Source: Thiomonas sp. FB-6 (GTDB lineage: Bacteria; Pseudomonadota; Gammaproteobacteria; Burkholderiales; Burkholderiaceae_C). Taken from it: DNA of 64,000 nt. The position numbers and the translations under genes were made by a program. The notes below the pieces were generated by a model. The model was given only the letters and a program-made list of their open reading frames with translations, had not been told where the DNA came from and did no database searches. The stretch is taken from the NCBI RefSeq assembly GCF_000377645.1, contig NZ_KB898481.1:1-64000 (forward strand), written 5' to 3'. Of this stretch, positions 16,417-23,960 are shown in pieces. Within the stretch, counting starts at the first letter, position 1. The number at the start of each line of letters is the position of its first letter.

Positions 16417-16734
16417 ATGATTCGCAACAGCAAGCAGCAGTGGGAAGTCGGCCAGACGGTCAAGGTCGGCTTCCTGAGCCTGGTGGTCCGCGCCAAGGTG
16501 GCTACGCCTGGCGACGGCGCCCCCGATGCCTACGTCCTGGCCAACGCCGCCGGCACGCAGCTCTACAAGTTCGTGCCGCACAACGGGCTGGAGAAGATCT
16601 CCACCGGCGACGCTCGCTCGCTGCTGGCCACCGCACAGCGCCACGGTGCCGAGATGGCGCGGGCCGTCGTCGAGCGCGCCAGGGCGCACGCCGCGCTCGC
16701 CGGCGAAATCGACGCGCTGCTCGCGGCTTGCTGA
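16417..16734 (+). CDS. Small hypothetical protein
   Basis: A 105-residue protein, unrecognised. The N-terminal half is beta-like (WEVGQTVKVGFLSLVVRAKV, then AYVLANAAGTQLYKFVPHNG) and the rest is a long Ala-rich helix. It looks like a small SH3- or OB-like fold with a helical tail. The start is the ATG at 16417 behind AGGAG. It follows the promoter with the palindromic operator and is the first of a run of five small genes. Confidence 0.65.
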   Translation: MIRNSKQQWEVGQTVKVGFLSLVVRAKVATPGDGAPDAYVLANAAGTQLYKFVPHNGLEKISTGDARSLLATAQRHGAEMARAVVERARAHAALAGEIDALLAAC

Positions 16735-16736
16735 CC

Positions 16737-16955
16737 ATGGCCGACGAGCAGCCGAAGAAGTCGGGGCGCGGTGGCGCGCGTCCGGGCACCGGCGGCGCTC
16801 GCCCCGGCTCGGGTCGCAAGCCGGCCGAGGTCAAGAACGAGAAGCACCTGGTTTCGCTGCCGCCGTGGGCTGTCGCCGCGCTGCGGCTGCTGGGTGGCGG
16901 AAGCCTGTCACGCGGCATCGTGGCCGCGCTGGAGAAGCTCAAGCTGAGGGAATGA
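16737..16955 (+). CDS. Small basic GARPG-repeat protein
   Basis: A 72-residue protein. The N-terminus has two tandem GGARPG-type repeats ending in SGRKP, a pattern of short basic phage and plasmid DNA-binding proteins. The C-terminus (VSLPPWAVAALRLLGGGSLSRGIVAALEKL) resembles a small ribbon-helix-helix-like unit. The start is the ATG at 16737, two bases after the previous stop. DNA binding is likely; the role is unknown. Confidence 0.62.
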   Translation: MADEQPKKSGRGGARPGTGGARPGSGRKPAEVKNEKHLVSLPPWAVAALRLLGGGSLSRGIVAALEKLKLRE

Positions 16956-17057
16956 TTTCACCGCTGCCGGGCGGTTTCTCGGCGATGAAGGCGGGCAAGC
17001 GTGGTGGTGGAACACCGCGCCGCCCTGACCACAACCTGCACGATGGAGGTGCAAGCA

Positions 17058-17630
17058 ATGGCTACTGCCAATGGTAGTTCCGTGGGCGCGACGCCCGCGC
17101 AGCGGGATCTGCAGTCGATCCCATTTCGAGGCCACACGATCCATGTGTGGCGCCAGCCCGAGCCGACGAAGCATGCCTTCGCCTGGCGCGTGGTGCGCGA
17201 CGACCTGCACAGCGTCGCCACCGATGAGGCCGACACCTGCGCCGAGGCGTGGAACGCCGCGATTGCGCAGGTCCCTGGCGCCAGCCAGGCGCAGGAGCCG
17301 CCGGCCTTTGACTTCGATCGATGGAACCGCTGCCGCTGGGACCGGCTGCCGGACTACTCGCTCACGGCATCCGGTAGTCTGGAAAGCGCCACTCCCGGGC
17401 TGGTCCGGCGCCTGGAGGGCATCAAGCACAGCGCGCGCGGCCTGCAATCGATCCTGCGGGTGTTGATGGTGGCCGACATGCACGCCGAGTGGTTCACGGA
17501 TGGCGAGGAAGAAGCGCGCCCGCTCAGTCCCTTTGTGGCCGAAGGGCTGCACCTGGCCGCCGATCAACTGGCCCAGCGCGTCGAGGACGAGATCCACGGC
17601 ATCACCGCGATGGAGGTGAGCGATGCCTGA
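17058..17630 (+). CDS. Hypothetical protein
   Basis: A 190-residue protein that I do not recognise. The N-terminal part (IPFRGHTIHVWRQPEPTKHAFAWRVV and VATDEADTCAEAWNAAI) has a beta-beta-alpha look. The C-terminal part is helical (GLVRRLEGIKHSARGLQSILRVL). I chose the ATG at 17058 because GGAGG lies 8 bases upstream; earlier in-frame starts exist. Its end overlaps the next gene by 8 bases, so the run of small genes is likely one operon. Confidence 0.6.
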   Translation: MATANGSSVGATPAQRDLQSIPFRGHTIHVWRQPEPTKHAFAWRVVRDDLHSVATDEADTCAEAWNAAIAQVPGASQAQEPPAFDFDRWNRCRWDRLPDYSLTASGSLESATPGLVRRLEGIKHSARGLQSILRVLMVADMHAEWFTDGEEEARPLSPFVAEGLHLAADQLAQRVEDEIHGITAMEVSDA

Positions 17631-17862
17631 GGCAACCGATAACGATCTGCGCGCCGCCGAGCAGGCGCTCCGCCACGTCACGCACCAAGCGAGGTTGGCC
17701 TTATGCGCCCTCGAAGCCTCCGAACTGCTGACGTTCATCGTCGACCCCGAATGCTATGCGGTTGCGGCTGCCATCGAGGACATGCTGGCCCAGACCATGC
17801 GCGACGCCGAGGCCGCGGGCGACAAGCTGACGGAGCTGAAGATCGGAGGCAGCCATGAGTGA
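17623..17862 (+). CDS. Small helical hypothetical protein
   Basis: A 79-residue, all-helical, mildly acidic protein (NDLRAAEQALRHVTHQARLALCALEASELL). It overlaps both neighbours by 8 bases, evidence for real coupled translation. The next gene product begins with a similar pattern (DDIEAVERALLRFLVLARAARRV), so the two may be distant paralogues. No function is recognised. Confidence 0.58.
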   Translation: MPEATDNDLRAAEQALRHVTHQARLALCALEASELLTFIVDPECYAVAAAIEDMLAQTMRDAEAAGDKLTELKIGGSHE

Positions 17863-18055
17863 ACTCACGAAGGACGATATCGAGGCCGTCGAGCGTGCGC
17901 TCCTGCGCTTCCTCGTTCTGGCGCGTGCCGCGCGCCGGGTGGTCGAGCACGCGCTGCCCGACGACAACAGCGACGCTGGCGAGGATCGCGTCAGCGCCAC
18001 CGAGCTGCTGGCCATGATCGAGAAGGAGGCCGGCGAGGCGCTGAGCCGCTTCTAG
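17855..18055 (+). CDS. Small helical hypothetical protein, possible paralogue
   Basis: A 66-residue helical protein, similar in layout to the gene before it. It overlaps the upstream gene by 8 bases and is followed by a hairpin that looks like a terminator, so it should be the last gene of the operon that starts at 16417. Function is unknown. Confidence 0.55.
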   Translation: MSELTKDDIEAVERALLRFLVLARAARRVVEHALPDDNSDAGEDRVSATELLAMIEKEAGEALSRF

Positions 18056-18077
18056 GGCCGACAACCCCGCCACCACG

Positions 18078-18100
18078 ACCCGGCCGCGCGCCGGGTTTCT
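18078..18100 (+). terminator. Rho-independent-like terminator
   Basis: ACCCGGC and GCCGGGT form a 7-bp stem around a 5-base loop, followed by TTCT. It closes the rightward small-gene operon and lies at the end of the leftward gene 18099-18440, so it may serve both directions. The T tract is short. Confidence 0.5.
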
Positions 18101-18440
18101 ACCTGCGAGAGGGCATTCCCATCACGAACTCAAGCGCCTCGCGCAACTGCTCGAGAGTTGGCGTCGTATTGACTCGGCCCCAGCTGCCGGCGCGCACCCC
18201 GGGAGGCTGGAGCGCCATCACAGCGTAGCCCAGCGCGGCGCGATGCCAGCCCATGGTGATCGCGGTCAGCGCTGCACTGAGATCCGTGGCTTCCCAGTGA
18301 TCGGGCTGGCGTCCTTGCGTGGAAATTTCCTCCAGTATCGCCCCAACCAAGGCCTCGACCGCATTCTTTCGATCAGCCTCTCCCATAGCGTCCCACTGAT
18401 CGGAACGCGGCACCACCGAAACGGACTTGCTCAAGCTCAT
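18099..18440 (-). CDS. Hypothetical protein
   Basis: A 113-residue protein, unrecognised. It has a charged helical first half (DRKNAVEALVGAILEEIS) and a more hydrophobic centre (DLSAALTAITMGWHRAALGYAVMAL) too weak to be called a membrane segment. Codon use looks natural and no long competing frame exists on the other strand. It is convergent with the small-gene operon and divergent from the HGGxSTG-DUF4224 gene. Confidence 0.55.
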   Translation of the reverse strand: MSLSKSVSVVPRSDQWDAMGEADRKNAVEALVGAILEEISTQGRQPDHWEATDLSAALTAITMGWHRAALGYAVMALQPPGVRAGSWGRVNTTPTLEQLREALEFVMGMPSRR

Positions 18441-18646
18441 TTGTCACCTCGTGCATGGCTTTGCCTTGCGCAAGCATAGACGCAGGACGCTACCACGTAC
18501 TCGACGCAACCTGTCGCCGACAGATGATCGCGCTCGCCGTGTTCGAGACGGCGCCGGGTGAATAGGCCGAGCGTCAGACCGGCACCGGCTCATTGAACCT
18601 TAGACGTCGACTGTTCCTGGCATCACCTTGCCACGGAGCAGCGAGC

Positions 18647-19186
18647 ATGCCCATTCCCGAGACCACCCCGGCGCCGAGCGCCGCGAACGAAGCCCGCGTG
18701 CGCGCGAGCGGCATCAACCTCACGACCGAGTACGGGAAGTGGGTGCTGAACCTGGCGCGCACGTCGAAGAGCCACCTGTGCCTGGCCCGCAAGGATTTCG
18801 ACTTCCTGTGCATCCAGCCGGGCGACGGCGCCGGCCATCGCTGTCGACTGCACGGAGGTGCCAGTCGCGGCCCCAAGAGCGATGAGGGCAGGGCGCGGGC
18901 TTCCGCCAACCTGCTGCAGAACCGGGCCCGTGGGCCGGCTCAGAAACCGGCGCCCGGCGCGGGTGACATGACGGAGCAGCTGGCCGCACCGCTGCCCGCG
19001 CATCAGGCCTCGGGCGAGTTCCTCAGCCTGGAGGAGCTGGCCACGTTCACGGGCCGGAAGCGGCGGGCGGCGCAGTGCCGGGTGCTGCAGGAGCTGGGCA
19101 TCCCATTCCTGCTGCGCGGCCGCACGCCGATTGTTTCCCGCGTGCTGGTGCACCAGGCGATGTCCGGAGCTGCTGGAGCGCGGTAG
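18647..19186 (+). CDS. HGGxSTG protein fused to a DUF4224 domain
   Basis: A 179-residue protein with two parts. Residues 20-95 hold the HGGxSTG unit: C, 9 residues, C, 10 residues, C, 2 residues, H and HGGASRGPKSDEGRARA. Residues 123-170 (FLSLEELATFTGRKRRAAQCRVLQELGIPF, then RGRTPIV) match DUF4224, a small helix-turn-helix-like domain common in phages. The linker is Pro/Ala-rich. The two units are normally seen separately, so the joining suggests that the HGGxSTG unit works with a DNA-binding partner. The start is the ATG at 18647. Confidence 0.78.
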   Translation: MPIPETTPAPSAANEARVRASGINLTTEYGKWVLNLARTSKSHLCLARKDFDFLCIQPGDGAGHRCRLHGGASRGPKSDEGRARASANLLQNRARGPAQKPAPGAGDMTEQLAAPLPAHQASGEFLSLEELATFTGRKRRAAQCRVLQELGIPFLLRGRTPIVSRVLVHQAMSGAAGAR

Positions 19187-19637
19187 GTTCGGTGCGTATT
19201 TGCACCGGCCAGGGCGCGCTGAAGGCGTCGGAATCGAACCCTCAGGGAAGCCGGCGCGGTGCGTCCAGTGCCCCTGAACAGGCACTGCAACCCGGGGTTC
19301 GGAGGGGGTTCGGCAACCCTGGCGAATCGGCCCGTTGCGGCCTCGTGGGGATCGGCCGAAGTGGTGAGATCCGTAGCACGATAACTGTCATTATCGCTCT
19401 AGGCAATTCGGTACCCCGAACCCGGAACTCGATGTTGGCGGGGTTCGAGAAGGATGGTCTTGCCGGCGCGTGCGCCCAGGGCCGAGAGGCGTGACGGCAC
19501 CATGGAGGCATGCATCACCTGCTTTGGCAACGGTCCTGCAGTATCACGCGTTGGTGTTCGACGGTATCGACCGAGTCGATCGGAAGTTCTTGCCAATGTC
19601 CTGCTCTGCCCCCGGTCTGGTGAGGCGCGACGCGCGG
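19187..19637. other. Intergenic region with a small palindrome
   Basis: These 451 bp lie between two convergent genes and have no convincing frame. CGATAA and TTATCG (19379-19384 and 19391-19396) form a 6-bp inverted repeat with a 6-base centre. Otherwise no motif is recognised. Lower GC and lack of coding pattern suggest recombined or decayed DNA. Confidence 0.5.
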
Positions 19638-20225
19638 TCAGGGCTTTCCGTGAGTCAGGGCTGACGCGGCCTCAAAGAGCACCTTCACCGAGAGGGGCAT
19701 GAGTTCCGGGTCATTGGCCTCTGGCTTCCCATTGCCGTTCGCCCCATAGAACACCCCCTTCATCAGTACGAGCAGAAGCGTTGTTGCAATGGCCCCGGTG
19801 AGGCCGAGCGGGACGAGCCAGTGCCAATTGCTGTATGGCAGATTCCTCTCTTTAAGCAGCGGCCAGAGTAGGCACAAGAAGACGCCGTAAAAGACAACCA
19901 CAGCCGCCAGCGCGAAAAAGATCAGGAGGTTTCTGTGCCGTCGATTCTGGTGCCCAAGCGCCAAGCTGAGCTCATGCCTTTGCGCCGCGAAGATCCTTTC
20001 CTGCTCTCCTTCGCCCCTCTTTATGTCCCCGCGCTCGACCTGCGCCGCTAGTGCGTCGGTGGCCCCTGGAATGGCATCTAGACTTGGCCTCGTGGTTGGC
20101 GCAGGAGGCTGCGGCGAAGACGGTGTCGACGAAGACGCCGCCGCGGAGCCACGCGGGGGGCGTTCCAAGCTTGGGCCAGTGGCTCCGAGATTGCTGGGCG
20201 GCTCCGCTTCACTCATCGGGCTCAA
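19638..20225 (-). CDS. Two-helix membrane protein, putative toxin partner of Panacea protein
   Basis: A 195-residue protein. Residues 1-100 are polar, with a long Pro/Ser-rich stretch at about 20-55 and a charged helix (LAAQVERGDIKRGEGEQERIFAAQRHELSLALGH, residues 58-92). Two strong membrane spans follow (LIFFALAAVVVFYGVFLCLLW and WLVPLGLTGAIATTLLLVLM), then a short tail. The start at 20225 overlaps the stop of the Panacea-domain gene by four bases; an alternative Met lies at 20216. A membrane protein directly paired with a Panacea antitoxin fits known toxin-antitoxin layouts where toxins act on membranes. Function is unproven. Confidence 0.68.
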   Translation of the reverse strand: MSPMSEAEPPSNLGATGPSLERPPRGSAAASSSTPSSPQPPAPTTRPSLDAIPGATDALAAQVERGDIKRGEGEQERIFAAQRHELSLALGHQNRRHRNLLIFFALAAVVVFYGVFLCLLWPLLKERNLPYSNWHWLVPLGLTGAIATTLLLVLMKGVFYGANGNGKPEANDPELMPLSVKVLFEAASALTHGKP

Positions 20226-20749
20226 GCAGTCTCAACCCGACCAGTTGCCTGCCGCTGCTCAGCAAGCGCGCGGAAGTAACGCTCGATCTCTCCGTTGTCG
20301 ATGATTGGCGAATTATCGCCATGCTCGCGACCGGCGGTGCGAGTTGTCTCCCACGGCGACCCCTGGACGTGGGACATCGCCGAGAGTTCAACCGCGTTGA
20401 AGTGCCCCAATTCGCCCCAGACACGATCCAGCAGACTCCAGAACTGCTGATCGTCCTTCGAAACCATGAGGTAGCGAGTTGCGTTTGGAGACGTCGGGTC
20501 CCCCTCCGAGATGAAGGACGTCACTGGCGAACGCCCGTAGGGCTTCAACTCTCGGTAGACAGAGTCAATGACGGGGCCGTAGGCCCAGGCTTCAAAGGGT
20601 TCGTCAACCAGATTTTCGCCCGTGAGGGCCAAGTGCCAGCCGTGCATGAAGTACAGCAACTTCTGCACATGCATCGGCGTCAATTGACGGTTGCTCTCCC
20701 GCGCCTTCACCAGCAGCGCGTTGGCGACGTGACGTGTACGGTAGCTCAT
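20222..20749 (-). CDS. Panacea/DUF4065 (SocA-like) domain protein, putative antitoxin
   Basis: A 175-residue protein. Residues 1-100 match the Panacea (DUF4065/SocA-like) domain: VANALLVKARESNRQLTPMHVQKLLYFMHGWHLALTGENLVDEPFEAWAYGPVIDSVY shows the conserved QKLLYF, helical core and AWxYGPV motifs. Published work shows that Panacea domains act as antitoxins against many toxin types, often encoded next to the toxin. AGGAG lies just upstream of the ATG at 20749. The downstream gene overlaps by four bases and encodes a membrane protein, so the pair is a candidate toxin-antitoxin or phage defence cassette near the att site. Confidence 0.85.
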   Translation of the reverse strand: MSYRTRHVANALLVKARESNRQLTPMHVQKLLYFMHGWHLALTGENLVDEPFEAWAYGPVIDSVYRELKPYGRSPVTSFISEGDPTSPNATRYLMVSKDDQQFWSLLDRVWGELGHFNAVELSAMSHVQGSPWETTRTAGREHGDNSPIIDNGEIERYFRALAEQRQATGRVETA

Positions 20750-21121
20750 GGCCTGCTCCTGGCAGGCGCCCGTGGTGCTCTACGACCCACTAGACGACTC
20801 ATTGGACGTGAAGGGATGAACAAGTGCACTCATCAAGACCAAGGTACATGGCGCTCAAGAAGGAGCGCCTCAATTGTCGGTGACCAAGTGAACGGAACTT
20901 GACAATTCCACAGTGAATCATGTTCATAGTACTTGTACTTGATGTGGGGGCAATAGAGGCGGTCGTCAAGCTTGTTGCGTAGATGTCTCGACGCGATGGG
21001 GGCCGATCATGCCCGTCGACAGCGGCTGACCGCTTCGCTCGAAACCTTTCACAGCCATTACATGGGGCCGGGATGGGCTTTCTATCGGGGCCTCATATCG
21101 CCCTGAGAGCCTTGTTTTTCC

Positions 21122-21122
<1 letters not shown>
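20750..21122. other. Intergenic region upstream of Panacea cassette, with palindromes
   Basis: No gene is supported here. The perfect 12-base palindrome-like AGTACTTGTACT (20928-20939) and TGAATCATGTTCA (20914-20926) are candidate operator sites for the leftward cassette. A TTGACA lies at 20899-20904 on the plus strand, without a clear -10 partner. The rest is plain spacer up to the tRNA. Confidence 0.45.
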
Positions 21123-21198
<76 letters not shown>

Positions 21199-21309
21199 GC
21201 GGCGCATACGGGCAGGGTGCCCGCGGCCGAGGGGCGGATTCTACCGGCGGCATGCGGGCCTTCGCGCAGGGGGCCGGCGGCGGGGCAGCGCGGGGCCGAA
21301 AATGCGCGC

Positions 21310-21834
21310 ATGGAACTTCGCACGCGCGGCGTCACCCTGGTGGAGTGCCTGGTGGTGATGGCGCTGACCGCGATCTGCCTGGGCATGGCGCTTCCGGCCT
21401 GGCGCGACGCCCTGCGGGCGCAGCGCGTGCGCGAGGCCAGCCAGGCGCTGGTGGATGGCCTGCGCCTGGCGCGGCTGCACGCCTTGCAGCGCGGGGGCTT
21501 CGTGCGCATGTGTCCGGGCGGCCCGGGCGGCGGCTGCGAGGGCCCGGGGCGCTGGGAGCAGGGCTGGGTGCTGCTGGGCGAGCCGGCGGAGCAAGGCGGC
21601 GAGGCTACGGTGCTCGGGGTGGCGCAGGCCTTGCGCGGGGTACGCATCGATGCCGACGCGGCGCTGGCGCGGGGGGCCGGCTTCGACGCCGGCGGCTGGC
21701 CGCGCCGGCCCGGCGGTGCCTTGCTGATGGGGCGCTGGCGGGTGTGCCCGCAGGGCGGGGGCGCGGGACGGGAACTGGTGCTGTCGGCCGCCGGCCGGGT
21801 GCGCGGCGCCGCGCTGGACTGCTTGCCGGCCTGA
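21310..21834 (+). CDS. GspH/FimT-like type IV pseudopilin
   Basis: A 174-residue minor pseudopilin. The N-terminus has a prepilin peptidase site: ELRTRG followed by VTLVECLVVMALTAICLGMAL, with Gly at -1 and Glu at +5, then the hydrophobic pilin helix. The rest is the GspH/FimT-like globular head (LVDGLRLARLHALQRGGFVRMCP). I chose the ATG at 21310 because the leader is short as usual; a longer frame to 21217 is unsupported. It stands alone, close to the tRNA, without other pilus genes nearby. It would be processed by PilD and assembled at the inner membrane. Confidence 0.82.
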   Translation: MELRTRGVTLVECLVVMALTAICLGMALPAWRDALRAQRVREASQALVDGLRLARLHALQRGGFVRMCPGGPGGGCEGPGRWEQGWVLLGEPAEQGGEATVLGVAQALRGVRIDADAALARGAGFDAGGWPRRPGGALLMGRWRVCPQGGGAGRELVLSAAGRVRGAALDCLPA

Positions 21835-21856
21835 GCCGCGCCGGTCCGGCTTCGGC

Positions 21857-22885
21857 TCAGCGCTGGCTCAGCGCGTTGCCGACCAGCTTGGCGGTGATGT
21901 CGACGATGCGGATCATGCGCTCGTAAGCCATGCGCGTGGGGCCGATCACGCCCAGGGTGCCGACCACGCGGCCGTCGACCTCGTAGGGGGACGTGATCAC
22001 CGACAGTTCCTCGTAGGGCACGACCTCGCTGTCTCCGCCGATGTAGATGCGCACGCCTTCGGAGCGTTGCGAGCTCTCCAGCAGGCGCAGCAGCAGCGAC
22101 TTCTGCTCGAACAGGTCGAACAGGCGCCGCAGGCCGGCCAGGTCGCCGGCGAGGTCGTCCACCTCCAGCAGCTGTTTCTGGCCGGAGATCACCACCTGCT
22201 CCTGGCGCTCGGCCGCGGCCTGGCCGGCGGCGGCCACCGCGGCCTGCATGAGCGCGACGATCTCGCCCCGGATGTTCTCCACCTCGCCGCGCAGCCGGGC
22301 GGACATCTGTTCGAAGTCCAGCCCGCTGCAATGGGCGTTGAGGTAGTTGGCCGCCTCGGTCAGCTGGGCCTGGGTGTAGGGGTGGCCGGAGACGATGATG
22401 CGGTTCTGCACGTCGCCGCTGGCGTCGACCAGGATGACCAGGATGCGCTGCTCGGACAGGCGCAGGAACTCGATGTGCCGGAAGGCCGCGTCGCGCCGCG
22501 GGCTCATCACCACGCCAACGAAGTGGGACAGGTCCGACAGCAGGCGCGCGGCGTTCACGATCACCTTCTGCGGCTCCACGCTGGTCAGCTCGGAGCGGAA
22601 GCGCTGCTCGAACTCCTGGCTTTCGCCGTCGCCGCGGGCGGTGAGCATGGTGTCCACGAACACCCGGTAGCCGCGCGGCGTGGGGATGCGCCCGGCCGAG
22701 GTGTGGGGGCTGACGATCAGGCCCAGTTCCTCGAGGTCGGCCATCACGTTGCGGATGGTCGCGGCCGACAGTTCCAGGCCCGAGGCGCGGGAAAGCGTGC
22801 GCGAGCCCACGGGTTGTCCGTCGGCGATGTAGCGCTCGATCAGGGTCTTCAGCAGCACGCGGGCTCGGTCATCCATGGCGCCCAT
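21857..22885 (-). CDS. hrcA: Heat-inducible transcription repressor HrcA
   Basis: A 342-residue repressor of class I heat-shock genes, which binds the CIRCE element and is controlled by GroE. The N-terminal winged helix ([47 protein letters not shown]) is followed by [20 protein letters not shown], the strongly conserved HrcA stretch. The GAF-like middle and helical inserted part come next, then the C-terminal end ([23 protein letters not shown]). The start at 22885 (MGAMDDR) or the ATG at 22876 both fit the family length of about 340. No CIRCE is visible in the gap to nadK. Confidence 0.96.
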   Translation of the reverse strand: MGAMDDRARVLLKTLIERYIADGQPVGSRTLSRASGLELSAATIRNVMADLEELGLIVSPHTSAGRIPTPRGYRVFVDTMLTARGDGESQEFEQRFRSELTSVEPQKVIVNAARLLSDLSHFVGVVMSPRRDAAFRHIEFLRLSEQRILVILVDASGDVQNRIIVSGHPYTQAQLTEAANYLNAHCSGLDFEQMSARLRGEVENIRGEIVALMQAAVAAAGQAAAERQEQVVISGQKQLLEVDDLAGDLAGLRRLFDLFEQKSLLLRLLESSQRSEGVRIYIGGDSEVVPYEELSVITSPYEVDGRVVGTLGVIGPTRMAYERMIRIVDITAKLVGNALSQR

Positions 22886-23029
22886 TTTAAGTTCCCGCGC
22901 CCGGCCGTGGGGGGGAGGCGCCGGCGGCCCGCCATCTGCCTGTGCTGTAATGCCGCCAGGGCGGCCTCCTGGCGGCCTCGCCAGCGTGCCCCTCGCTCCC
23001 ATTGCGCGCGTTCATCCGCCTCTCAGCCC

Positions 23030-23926
23030 ATGTCCGCACCCGTTTTCCAGCACGCCATCCTGATCGGCAAGCCCGAGGCGGCCGGCGTCGGCCGCACGCT
23101 GGAGGACATCGCATCGTGGCTGGCCGCCAACGGCGTGGAGCCGCTGATCGAGCAGGACACCGCGCAGCGCTGCGATTTGCCCGGCTACCGCGCGGTGGCC
23201 CTGCGCGAGGTCGGGCGCGACGAGGCGCGCAGCCTGGTGGGCATCGTGGTCGGCGGCGACGGCACCATGCTGGGGGCGGCGCGCCAGCTGGCGCCCTCGG
23301 GCGTGCCGCTGATGGGCATCAACGCCGGGCGCCTGGGTTTCATCACCGACATCGTCGAGGCGCGCTGGCGCGAGGCGCTGGGCGCCATGCTGCAGGGACA
23401 CTTCGAGCGCGAGCAGCGCGCGGTGCTGTCCGGGCACGTGCAGCGCGACGGCCAGACGATTTTCACGGGCATCGCCATCAACGACATCGTGGTCAACCGC
23501 AGCGGCGCGACCGGCCTGGTCGAACTGCGCGTGGACGTGGACGGATGCGCCATGTACGCGCAGCGCGCCGACGGCCTGATCGTGGCCACGCCCACCGGCT
23601 CCACCGCCTACGCCATGTCGGCCGGCGGCCCGATCCTGCACCCCAGCCTGCCCGGGCTGGTGCTGGTGCCGATCGCCGCGCACACGCTGTCCAACCGACC
23701 CATCGTGCTGCCCGACCACGTGCGCATCGACATCGAGGTGGCCTCGCGCAGCGACGTGGTGCTGAATTTTGACATGCAGCACTTCGCCGACCTGCTGGGC
23801 GGCGACCGCATCCAGCTGCAGATCGCGCCGTACCGCGCGGTATTCCTGCATCCGCCGGGGTGGAACTATTTCTCCACCCTGCGCAAGAAGCTGCGCTGGC
23901 ACGAGATCCTCGGCGTCGACGACTGA
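23030..23926 (+). CDS. nadK: NAD kinase
   Basis: A 298-residue enzyme that phosphorylates NAD to NADP in the cytoplasm. It has VVGGDGTMLGAARQ (the GGDGT motif), MGINAGRLGFITDI, NDIVVNRSG (NE/D motif equivalent) and ADGLIVATPTGSTAYAMSAGGPI, the conserved NAD-binding block. Length is normal. The start is the ATG at 23030; the much longer open frame upstream is antisense to hrcA and not real. It is divergent from hrcA and 34 bp before recN, an order often seen in this group. Confidence 0.97.
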   Translation: MSAPVFQHAILIGKPEAAGVGRTLEDIASWLAANGVEPLIEQDTAQRCDLPGYRAVALREVGRDEARSLVGIVVGGDGTMLGAARQLAPSGVPLMGINAGRLGFITDIVEARWREALGAMLQGHFEREQRAVLSGHVQRDGQTIFTGIAINDIVVNRSGATGLVELRVDVDGCAMYAQRADGLIVATPTGSTAYAMSAGGPILHPSLPGLVLVPIAAHTLSNRPIVLPDHVRIDIEVASRSDVVLNFDMQHFADLLGGDRIQLQIAPYRAVFLHPPGWNYFSTLRKKLRWHEILGVDD

Positions 23927-23960
23927 AGCCCGGCAAACCGCGAAACCCTGGGCCCCGAAC

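Noticed and set aside
19187-19640. tRNA-like sequence (GAATCGAACCCTC) in the element
   Set aside because: No cloverleaf can be built around it; the match is limited to a T-arm-like string.
22886-23029. CIRCE element between hrcA and nadK
   Set aside because: No inverted TTAGCACTC/GAGTGCTAA pattern can be seen.
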